A stretch of DNA of 64,000 bases from Branchiostoma floridae (lineage: Eukaryota; Chordata; Leptocardii; Amphioxiformes; Branchiostomatidae): assembly GCF_000003815.2 (NCBI RefSeq), contig NC_049989.1, positions 19,673,337 through 19,737,336 on the forward strand, written 5' to 3'. How positions within the stretch are numbered: the stretch's first letter is position 1; the number at the start of each line of letters is the position of its first letter. A model generated the notes under the pieces. It had not been told where the DNA came from. It did no database searches and saw nothing but the letters and a program-made list of their open reading frames with translations. This document shows positions 45,701-57,700 of the stretch, piece after piece. The position numbers were made by a program, and so were the translations under genes.

Positions 45701-48700
45701 TTTATTACGAGTTGTTTCGTGTTTATTGATGCACGATGAGTTGATCCTGGGGGCATAGATGTTTGTCTTGTTGAAAATCTTGCCGACTTATATAGTAGTG
45801 ATGATTACGTGGTGATGATTACACAGGTGGACACTGTAGGAACGGGTAAAAACAATCATTTTATTAGTTTGTAACTGTTGAAAACTAATTACATTTCAAC
45901 ATTGCTTTTACCCACTGGTTATGTATCTGACAAAAATGTTATTCAGTTGTAGACGAGCTTTCTTGCAACATGTTAAGAATTTCTGGATTACAGTGGACCT
46001 GCGCTGTCGTATTACCAGCCTCCTTCGCAGCCTTTTATGAGCGATAACGTTAATTTTTCGACGAAGCGCTGATTCGCTATTTTCACTCAACATGTAGGCC
46101 AGGTTCGTTATGAAGCCATGAAGCAATGTCGTTTAGGGTACTCGCACTATTTGCGATACAAAGATAATCCTATAATGAGTGCCAACATTGCAACATTCAT
46201 GTTGACGAACAATATCAAGTTGGTATTGTCCTGCGCACAAGTAAAACGTCATGTACTGAATGAACGTGGGGGAGCGTATTTTTCTTTTTCCTGTCGATGT
46301 CCTTGTGACTGATCAAACTGTTAAGGGGCTTAGATATCGAAATCCACATGTTAAACCACCCCTAAGGTTTTAGATAAATGTCAGACGACCTAAAATCAGT
46401 TTAACTAAACTCACTGCTAAGTTACTGGTAGTCCTGCCGTCCAACAGGTGGTTTAACTGGTACTGCTCACAAATCCTTTTCGGCCCGAGTCTGCACTTTG
46501 AATACAAAAATTGGTGGGCTTTTTGGAAAATGAGAAACATTCAAAATATTGCATTGCACACATCTTATTGTCCACAAGCTTAAGGCCAGGCGATGCCAGA
46601 TGCCATATGAAAGGCAATAAGAACCCTTCATACATTTTCAACATTTCCCCCATCATTGCCCATCTGACAGAACTGCCGCTTGGTATCATGGTAGTCACAG
46701 GAAACATAGTGCTACCCAATGTCGTCCTATTTGTTCAAAACGCCATTTTCCTTTTAAACAGCACCGACAGAGCCAAATATTAAAGTTAATTTAACCCATT
46801 GGGAGAGAGATCAGCTGTACAAAGAACAATGGTGGTATTTAACTTTTTCTCTCGCTGTTTAAACCCCGTGCGGTCTTGATCTATTCTGAGGTGTTTGGTG
46901 ACTTGTGCCTCGGTGACATAAATGTATTGTTGTTCATTCTCTTTCTAGTACTAGTACAATCTACGTCAAAGACACAAATTCTCCATACAGCTATTGGGCA
47001 CAAACCACCGTACGTGGTTTTTGTCCATACGTTTTTTTTTTTTCGGGAAAGCCACGTCCGCCACTTTTTTTCTGAAAATATGGGGAACTTCGGGACTGGC
47101 AAGATCAGGGAGGGAGTACGTCAACGCAAGTCACTCGCACTGTTGACATACACGGTAATAAGTACGTGGTCTGCATGCCGTGAGCGGTTGCCTGCATCAT
47201 TCGTTGCGCAAGTGCTGAGTTGTACGTGCTTACAACGTACGTTTTCCGTGCGATTGCTACGTTACCGTATGTAGGCCGTACTTACACGTGCTCCGTACGT
47301 ACGATTTCTATACTCACTATACTCGCTTTGCGGAGCACGTGCGTCGTACTGACTCGTAAGTTGCGGGTGAATTCGCAGCCCAAACGCAGAGGATGTTCTA
47401 AATATACAATACAACACGGTGTATTCCGTATCACCTTAGGTACCAGCCTGACCACAGGAAGGATCGCCCTAAGGCCGGAGGGTGATCCGAACCGCGGGAG
47501 GGCTGTGACCGAGGGTGATGCGGAATACTGTAAATGCAGCAATGTTCGCGGTGGATTAATGTTCGCGGTTTGCGCGGTGACCACTTCACCGCGAATTTAA
47601 AACCACCGCGAACGTTTTTCTACTATGATATTAGGTTGCAGTCTATGGTGTTACCGCGAACTTAAATCCATCGCGAAAAGTCCTTTTTCCCGCTACCGCG
47701 AAATTAAATCCCCGCGAACTTAAAAACATTTACAGTACACCGTGTTGTATTTTATTTATGTCATACTCACCTGGAAAAAAAAACATGTTTCGATGCGAAA
47801 TGCACCAGAAGTTGAGAAAATGTTGTGTCCTCGAACAAAAAATTGTGACAACAGCAATTCTAACGTTCGAGTCCGGTACTAGTCGAATTTTCACCCGTGC
47901 CACACTCGGCTCGCACAAAATAGTTCGATTTACTCGAAGGAAGCCCGTGCGATACAACTTCGAAGCCATTTTGATACAGAAAATTTAACACGGGCCGAAA
48001 TACCTGTATCGAACGTTTTCGCGACCCAAATCCTTTGGATTCGGTACGATTTCGTACGGAGGTGGTACTTACCACTTACGGATCTGAAAAGATTACCCAC
48101 GTCTTTGCACATAAACATCACACAATTGCACGTACGACGGGATTGGCTATTAGCTTTTCCGTCTGCAGGTCGTACTTACCCGCGCTGCGTACGTACGGCT
48201 TCCATACTCACTCTACTCACTGTACGGGGCACGTTCGTCGTCCGCACTGACCCGTAAGCGAGTGAATTCCGCAGCCGAAACGCAGAGAAAGTTCTGCAAG
48301 GCGTGTCTGCGTCACGGCTCCCAATCCCGTTGGTCTCCGGACGATTTCGTACAGAGGCGGTACCACTTTAATGACAATAATATGGATCCCAAATATTGCT
48401 CACGTTTTTGTACGTAGACAGCACGGAGTTGCACGTACGTTGGGATGTGCTCTTAACTGAAGTGAATAGTGCAGTCAAATCAAATACGGTCCCCCACACA
48501 TCTCGTCTCGTCCCAGCAGCTCGGTGCTGCCGCCGCATCATGCTTTCAAGCTGCAGACCAATGACCACCAATGCGTGTAAGACCAGCTACTACGGGCTCT
48601 CGTTCTTTCTCCGGATCATCAAAGAGTGCAATGAACTTGAACCTAGTGTGGCGGAGGCGGAGTCCCTCTCCCAGTTCAAAACTGAGCTGGGACGGTTTCG

Positions 48701-51700
48701 CTGCCCTGCGCTGCCCCACGTCCGACCACCCAGGGGACCGGACAAAAGCGGTCCATTTGGACAGGTGGTCGCTGAGAAGAGTATCGACTCAAAACATGCC
48801 CGATGCAAAGTATAAATGGTTTCCGTTGTATTTAATGGCAAGTAGCAAGCACACTGCACGCACGCAAAGAAGCGAGGTCTTTAATGTCAAATACAACACG
48901 CACACTGTAAATTGTAAATCTAACCCCAAGCTTTTATCGAGCTTTTATACGATACAGTGTTTTAAAGCTCAAGTATTTGTACACGTATTAACGTTTTAGA
49001 CAGTAAGGGAACTTTGATGCTGTCTGTTACCATACAAGCCTTTATGTGTCGCTATGTTCTTGATCTGAAATAACTACGGTGGACCTTTCGAATTCGATGC
49101 CCGGTATTTCCCGATAGCGTACCACGGGTGAATGTACAGTACAGTTGGACAAAAGCACTCACACGTATAGATCTTTCTTAAAAAAGTATGAGGCTACATA
49201 CGTTTCAGCATTCGTTCACTTGATAATGATATAGATTTAAAAAAACAACTTCTGTAACAACTAAATTCGGATTTTCTTACAACGATTTCGGCACAAAATC
49301 GCGCTAGTTATCATCAAATATCGATGAAAACCTCAATTTTGAAAATGATGTGGTCGTTATGGGTCCCAATTTGGGCCGGTCGCGTTGACCAGGTGGTCGT
49401 TGAGAAAAGGTCGCTTAATGTTTACGTCAATGGGAAATAAAATCGGGACCGAGAAAAAGCAATCGAAATGGCCAGGTGGTCGCTGAGAAGAGGTGGTCGC
49501 TCGGGCAGGTTTGACTGTAGTGTAAATGTGTGTGTTGTATCACTAAATTATCACTAAGGAGGAAAGGACTATGATGATGATCACTAAATTACACTTCGGT
49601 CCTGGCCTGTCTTGGCACATATCCGCGTCCTTTCCCATTTCTGTCTGCACATGCACCAATATTGGTCATCGCGCAGCTCAGTAATCCACCTTGTACGTGG
49701 GCTTCAAGCAGTACCGAAGATAATGATGATGTACCATGGCCAATTTGCTGTACGAGTTTCAGACTTGCGTGGCGCAACGGCAACGGTTTGATCCAGAACC
49801 CAATGATATAAAATCTGAGGTCATGTCACCGATCTTGTGCCCCTGGGAAAAGCACTTAACTCAGTTTACTGATGACTTTCCTAACTTTGCTCAGGTGGAA
49901 ATGAGACCTGCGGTTTGGGACGTCCCTCGGATAGGATGTTAGACTATGCTATAATCATCAACATGATGAAGTAGACAGGGCTAGGCAGGAGTGAAGCCGG
50001 CCTACGAGTGTGTTTCGCTACCGGGGATGTACACCACCTGGCTGACTACACTCCTTGGTCAGTTTGGTTCTATCTTATGCCATCGTGTCTTATGCCATCG
50101 TCGGATCTGCTTGGAGATGGCATAGACGAATCGTTTGCAAATTGTGACAAGACAGCATTGAATCATCTAGGTAAACATGTGATTGATTGTAAGTAATGTT
50201 ATTCAGTTGAGAGGATAACAGACATGTGAAAATCTGAATACAACTCTAAAACGATTCTCAACTTCTCTTCCAACCACAAGACCTTCCGGTGTCGGAATTT
50301 TGGAATTGTCTCCAAAGCCTTTTTGTGTCGCAGAACTGTCCGCTTTTCATTGTTACCGGAGAGAATCTGTACTCTCTACAAGCAAATGTAGGCGTATTCA
50401 CCAGGTGTTTTCTGGATGTGTGCACTTTATTAATAGATTTTCATATTCCCGTCTAGCCCTCCAAACAAGCCCAATTGTCACATCTGCTTGGAGATTACAA
50501 TAGACAGCGCACTGAAGCCAGGAGGCAAAGCGGTAGAATTCGACAGTGTGCGTCAGTGCCTGGGGAGTATAACATTTTCCTGTTTACATGTTGGACAAAT
50601 GTTACCTTATGGTGGGACTTATTCACCCGGCAGATTATTCCGTATCATTGCCAGCGTTTTAGTCTGACACGGCTGTACAGATGGGAGCATTCTCTCCTAA
50701 AACACTTTCTTCCTGTTTAGTTTTTGCCTTGCCCCCTTGGGACTTGTGTACCCATATGTGAGTGGCGGGAAACAGGGAGCTGGCCGGCATGGCCGGGGTT
50801 TCAAGCTGTCCTAGTTCACAATCAATGATTCTAATGTAATGTATTCCACAAGACTGGAATTACGACGGCCGATGGACAATGTGACAGAGGAACCAAGATG
50901 ACGTGGGACTTCTCATGGTCATCTGCGGACAGATTCCCAGCGAAGCCCAAGTGAGATTTTCATTCTTTTGGTTATAGGACTCAGGAGGGAGGGGGAGGAC
51001 ATATTTGTGCGGTGCCGTCCTTGTTGTTGATCCTTGTTGGATTAGAACGCTTCCGTGGACTCTTCCGAGTGGGTGTAGATTATGCTCCCTTTAATACACA
51101 ACGGCACACGCGTGCACGATCGATAATCATAGAACTTACCGGGTACCTCTACTCAATACATGGTGTAACAAAACATTTCAATGGTTCAGATATCCCGGCT
51201 GGTGGACATGAAGGAAACAGAACATAAGGCCAGGGCCGACAAAATCGCCTAAAACACGTCAAAATACAGCTGGGGCCGAACGTCTGCTTTGAGAGTAGAA
51301 ATGCAGAAATAGTCCTGCTTGTTGCGTTTAGGAAGTAACAATATTCTGAGCGACAGGCTTATTTCTGCATAGTCTCTTTCAGAGGCCGGGAGTCGGCCGG
51401 CCAGAGGAGTTATTTTTATTTCCTGACCACGGTCGACTCTCCTAAAGTCCTAGCGTGCTCTATGAAAGTCTATTTGTCCAGTTTCTACTATTTTATAAGA
51501 CCACCGATCTGCGGAGCCTGGTAGAGGCTATATTTTCTTTGTACACTTTTGAAACATTTTGCAGACGGATAACTTGAACCAAAATGATATAATCCCCTAA
51601 TTTAAATGTTTGGATAGTGAGAAATGTCCTTCCCCTATATTCTTCCTTCATATGTGCATGTTTTTCAAATCAAATTCCGAGCCGAAACCACCGAAGCAGG

Positions 51701-54700
51701 ATTAATGGGGCCTCATCATATCCACCACGAATAGAAACGCGCGAAAATATCTCTGAGGAGTCTGGATCATTCAGGGACAGTACTCGGGTCTTAGGTACCA
51801 TGTCGTGTCCCACATTCCCCTGATTCTTTCCTTAGGTTGAGAGATATTACCGTGACCCATGCAGAAGTGGGGGAAATAACTCTACGACACTCCCGTAATG
51901 CCAGTAAATAGGTGTCCATTTGAAACAAAGATTCAAGCAAAGGAAGTTCTTTTCCTTCGCCCCTTGGCTATTATCGTACGTTCCCTTACACCGCATTTGG
52001 TCTAGAAACAGATTTGGTCCATGCCCAGAGACCTGTGCCTGGCCAAAGAACTGTACCTGGGTTTGTTGATATAAGCTGGCTTCCCGGCGGGGGGAAGTCG
52101 TTCAACCATGTCGATCCGGGAGGACTGCCCGGCCCATGGCAATCTGCAGACAATTAGTGAGTTCAACAAGCCGTTTGAAACAGCATAAATACAACACATG
52201 TATTGACATGTTTTTCAATGTTCTGGCCCTGGCGCTCAAATCTATTGTTGTTTATGTGGTCACAAACACTTAAGACGCTTCCTGTCAAATATCAGCCCAA
52301 AGGATTCGTGCAGTAATTGGATACCTCGTATTGATGTAATCTCCAAGCAGATCCTACGGTGGTGTAATTGCAAAAGTGAGACTATTGGCCACGATGGTGT
52401 AATGTATTAAACCCACCGTAGGTGGTCAATGGTCTCACTTTGGCAAGCTAACCTTCTTGGCCGGCTTTGATAGTATATTACACCACCGTAGGATCTGCTT
52501 GGAGATTAGTATTGATGATAATACAGGAGCTGTACAGATGAAGGCTGTTTGAATATCCCGCACCGAGTCCTCTCAACCAAGCACAGCTTTATCTTGTAGT
52601 TTCCCCCGCCGGGAAACATGAGAGGGCGTGCGTATGAACAACAGCAGCCAGCTTGTTTATGAACCTGCCGCAGCGGCGCAGGGTCTATAAATCATTTGGC
52701 ACAGATTCACTGTATTGTTCTACCGAACACATGTATACCTAACAGATTTCCTCAGTCAGATCAAGGTTATTACTAGTCTAGTACAGTCAAACTTGCTCAA
52801 GCGACCTCTTCAAGCTGATCACCGGGTCATTACGACCGCTTTTTCTCGATCTCGAAAATTTTCCCCATTGACGCAAGCATTAAGCGACCTTTTGAAGATG
52901 ACCACGCACCTGGCCAACGCGACCGCGACCGCCAAAAATTGGGACCGCACAGGACCAAATCCCTGCCCATAACGAACGCTATCCGTCCTGTAATCTTCCG
53001 CAGTTAAACGCAATCTTCCACAGGACCAGTAAAAATTCTGAACGTCCCGCAATTATCCGCAGAAATTGTAAAACGTTATGCAAGACGCCAAAAGCCTTCC
53101 GCTGAGATCCACAAATTCCTACTGCGGCCGTGCGATTTCAAAATAAACAGCTCTCAAAACTAACGATCTAAGTATATGGCTTGAGTGAATGCGTGTATGT
53201 GGTTGTAACACAATATGAAAAGCTAGTAATGATTCGACATTGCCGGCATTTTCATGTCATCCCTGAAAACTGAAATGTTCAAGAACAACGCATGCGTTAA
53301 GGTCAATGACCGGACGTGCTTACCGCGTAAATAAACACCCCATCGGGGGCACAGCTTCTCTACAGGTACAACTCTCCAAATTGCAGTTTATTTGGCGGAA
53401 GATACGAATAAAATTAGAGCACTGTCACAAAAAAAGATAGCAATGATAGTCTGGGATCTGTCCGTTTCTGGATAAAATTGAACTATTATGCGATGATTTG
53501 ATACACGCAAACAGCAGCATCGATATCGAAGCGGCACCTAAACTTTCTCTTGATTGACAGAGCGGCTCCTTTGAAAGGCCCACTGCTGGCTCCGGGCTGT
53601 CTGAAGTTTCGCTTGGCACAAATTCAATCAATTCGGTAGCCAATCAGCTTTTAAGAGGAATACTGACAGAAAAAAAACCTGATATTCGTCGCCTATAAAC
53701 GAGGTTCTGTCATTTGTCTTTAAAGAATCCCGAAAAATTGCTTACAAAGGCATGTTATTGTGCTATAAAAATAAAGGACTCGCGCTTTCAAATCTGAAAT
53801 CGTAAGACGCGGGCGATTTGTGAAACTGAGACAAATCACACAAAATTAGATATGTTTCGTATACCAGCCGCCGCGCCCATGGTCACGACGAGCTAGCGCA
53901 ACCGTTACCAATAAATAAACGACTGAATTGTTGTATTTATTTAAACAACTTTGAAGGCAGGAGGCCCGATACAGGTCAGTCATAAACCATTTTTTATTTC
54001 CCGAACAAAGAACCAATAGGAAGAAGATCTTGTTTTGTTTATTTAGTAAAATTCATCATGCTTATGTAACTTTTTGCGTGCGTGTGCGTGTTGTATTTAA
54101 CATGAAAGACCTCGCTGACTTTGCGTGCGTGTGCTTGTTATTTGCCATAATAACACCACGGAAACCATTTATTCTACGCCTCAGGTACGTTGTGAGTTAA
54201 TACTAGTACTCTTCAAACCAACCGGTTTTGTCCGGTCTTGGACGGAAGACAGACGAGACTCACTCGCGGGAACTTTGTGATACTTTGGATACAAGGAAAC
54301 GGCGAATGTGAAACAAGCTTAAGGCGGCTCGGGTTTCAAACTGATGAACGAGCAGCGCGACTGTGCTGTCAATGGCTCATTACTTGATTCATGGCGACAG
54401 CGCGTTGCGTTCCACGTCTTTTTTGGTGGAATTTCTGTGCGATTTTCAACATATCGCAGCCAGGTTTTTATGCCAGGAACATCCTTATTTCGAAAGATCG
54501 TGTAGCCGGGCGTCTTGAAGTTCTAACGTGACATTCTGGCAGTTCACTGAGCATGCAACGTGGACGGCGCATGCATAGACGGGTTCAGTTGAAGCTTCGC
54601 CGCCGGCATGGTCGGAGTAACTCACTGTGGGGAGGTTCCCGCTCAGTCGCGCTGTACAAGCACTTCCCGTGGGGCAATCCTACCGAGACATCAACAAAAC

Positions 54701-57700
54701 AACCTTTCTTGTTGTACCACGGATATTTTGTAGACGTGTGGTGTTGTGTCCTCATGAGATTGCCAGGGCAGTTAAAAATTTGGATATCGATGACATCCGC
54801 GCAGTGGAAATCATACTTCATAGCACAATCCCGCGAACTGACTCTTCTTATTCACCCTGTTTTCTCAGCATTCTACTATCCATAACCCCATATTTACAGT
54901 CCAGCAACTGCCTGAGCGTTTGTCATTACAGGCAAGCTCCCTTCCGGACCTTATCACCTCCTCATGTCACTGCGCGTTGCGTACGGAAGGGGGCGTTGCG
55001 GCACGGCTACCGCGGTAGGCAACCACACATGGTTCGTATTTATGGACTTAAGCATTTTTGCGGACACGGCAGCAGAAATTGACTAAGTGTTTGCAACGCC
55101 AGAGGGTTGACCACGCCAAACCCATTTTAACCCAGCGGAACTCATCGACCCGGCTAATGAGGGTTAAGATTCACTGGACCTTAGCGAATCTGAACCCTCT
55201 GAAAATGCCCCACAACTCCCAGAACCCGACTTAACCCTCAAAACTCAATTTAACCCTGTTTAACTCACTTAACCCACCAGAACCCAAAGGTTTTTACAGA
55301 AGCGAGTACACAGTGTATGTTTAACCCTATTCAGACCGGGGGGGGGGGGGGTGCTTTTGAGGCCCGCGCTAACTTCGATGTCCTATAACGCCAGAACGGC
55401 TTACGCTAGAGCCACCAAATTTGGTGAGTTTTCCTAAAATATTGTTGGCAACAATTTTAAGAAGTTTGACAAATTTTCCCTTTTTTCTTGTTGCCATGGC
55501 AACCGTTTGTTGACAGGTAGTTTTGCCAAAAATCACTATTTTTGGTTCTAACTATGTATTTTTCACATTTATTTGCTATATTACTGCGATTTTGTTACAT
55601 AAATAAAATCTTATATTATTCAGCATATCTTTCATAATTATATATGCATAAATTATGCTAATTTGATGACGTCATCAGCCCAAAATCCAAGATGGCGGAC
55701 CGAATGGCCAAATCAATAATAACAAGCTAATTATCCCTTAAAATTTGTAACTACCTGGTATTTTTTCATCAAAAACCATCTAAATGAATGAATTTAGTCT
55801 ATTTCCATTGCCCTTTGTGATTATTTGTTGCAAAAAAAGTATTTTTAAAAATTCAAGGTGGTGGATATAATATGGCGGAGCCCAACTCGTATCTTAGATG
55901 TGCATGACGTCATATTATGACGTCATATTGACGTCAATGATGTTGCTATTGGCAACGCAAGTCGTAATTAACATTATTATTCTGTTATCTGCACTTGTTG
56001 TTACATTTTTGCAGCATAACTTGAAGTTTTCTGAGAATACCCATTTTTCATGGGTTTGGCCAATGTAATCAAATTGATGACGTCATAATTACGTCATCTT
56101 ACGTCAACGTAACGTCAAACGTCACATACTTGTCAGATATTATGTCAAAATTATGTCCTGAAAATTTGGTGGCCCTACGGCACGTCGTTTTAGAGTTATA
56201 GGACTTGAAGTGGGATTTTTATTACAGCAAACTAATACTGATTTCAACAAAAACTCAATGGCCTACCGCCTATGGATATACATGAAGAATCTATCGTTCC
56301 TTACACCATACTTTGTGTGCTTAATCATTTTTTACCGCTCTGACCGCTTAGATGTCATAAGGAGGCAAGTTGTTTTGACAATCTTGTATCAGCTTTTAGG
56401 GTCTCGAGCTCAGAGAATGTCATCCATATTAAAGGACAGATAGCATCGGATAATATGCGGTTAACTCAATGTTTATCATTTTACACAAATTGTAGTAATA
56501 AGGATCGGAAACGTACGGCAGCTGTAGAGCTGGTTGATTTTCTGCACGTCCGTGGTGCTGAAGCCGTCCCGTTGGCCCAAAGTCTCGTCCGTGGGATTCC
56601 GGGCCACGATGGTGGGCAGCCCGCTCTTGCTGAAGGACGAGGCGCTGTAGTGCATGATGGAACCGTAGTCGTAGGGCGCGCCGAGCGTGTCAACCTCCGT
56701 CTGAGAGTGCTTGATGAAGTTCTGTTCTTGTCCTAGAGGACTATTGTGCTGTTAGTCTAAGGGCACAATTAAAATTGGGGATTGAAACGTGACGTCATTG
56801 AAGAATGCCAGCGTTTATTTCCAAACATCCATGTCGTCACACATAAGATTATTGGCGGAGGAGTCTGCAAAACTCTGAATTACATTTTAGGCAGTACTAC
56901 GCCTGGGCTTCTCTCGATCATTGCATACGCGAATTTACGAATTGGTCGACGCTTGCATGTTAGAGTGAGCCTAATACCCCCGTCACATTACGCGAAAATC
57001 TTTCGGACGACAATTCTGCGAGCTCTAAGTGAGTAGGACGTCCGATGTTCTCACGATCATCCAGCGATTTTTCGGGATCGCCGGCGATTTTCAGGGGTCG
57101 TACGATAGTCGCGGTGCAGTGAAACATGTTCTTAACACAAGCGACAAGTCGCAGCAGATCTCTGAGATCGCAGAGCTCGATACCGAGTCGCAGATTGTGC
57201 GTGCAAATCGTGCGTACCTCGCAAGGGTATCGGTCGACATTCGATTGATAGTCGTGCGTCAATCCAGCACAGACCTAGTTATCAATCATCCAGCGCAAAT
57301 TGGATGGCGAACGCCCGTCAGTCGGGCGACGTTCGCCCGACTTCCGTTTGTTTACAAAAATTGAATTTCTGAGAATGTTAGGGTAGTTCTGACATTGTGG
57401 CCTCTGTTGTAGTATATAGGCTGGCTTTGTGACACAATTTCTTTTCTTTCGTCATTTCTAGTATGCTGGCGCATTCCATTAATTGGTTAAAAAGATTACG
57501 ACAACAAAAGAAACAACATTTATAGATATCTTGCCTTTCTGTGAAGAACGTTTTGTGTTACCTTGTCCACGTGCTAGCTCATGGGAGGTTCATTATCATA
57601 GATTTATTCACAGATTTTGGGCGAAAAATACGCAAGACCATCTCAGGATCTGAAAATCAGCCTACCTTCCTGCGATCGCGAAGTACGTCCGAGGATCGTA

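Larger units (their letters stand above)
30193..56516. other. 26.3-kb gene-poor interval, probably one intron of the astacin gene
   Basis: No exon with a supportable domain was found on either strand. It holds tandem repeats (30.4-33.0 kb), a long inverted repeat (40966-41336), a 146-bp satellite next to an N gap (41.5-43.6 kb), nested and solitary MITEs (47.4, 52.3 kb), LINE and SINE scraps (48.5, 49.8 kb) and a truncated piggyBac-like element (55.3 kb). The stretches 33.3-40.9 kb and 43.6-47.2 kb show short repeats but nothing I can classify. Confidence 0.6.

Noticed and set aside
54553-55082. Overlapping plus-strand ORFs of 110 and 151 codons
   Set aside because: No recognisable domain, no splice context, and they overlap each other in different frames.
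57029-57364. 111-residue plus-strand ORF
   Set aside because: Entirely inside the 750-bp element with inverted ends; composition follows TCG/CGA repeats.
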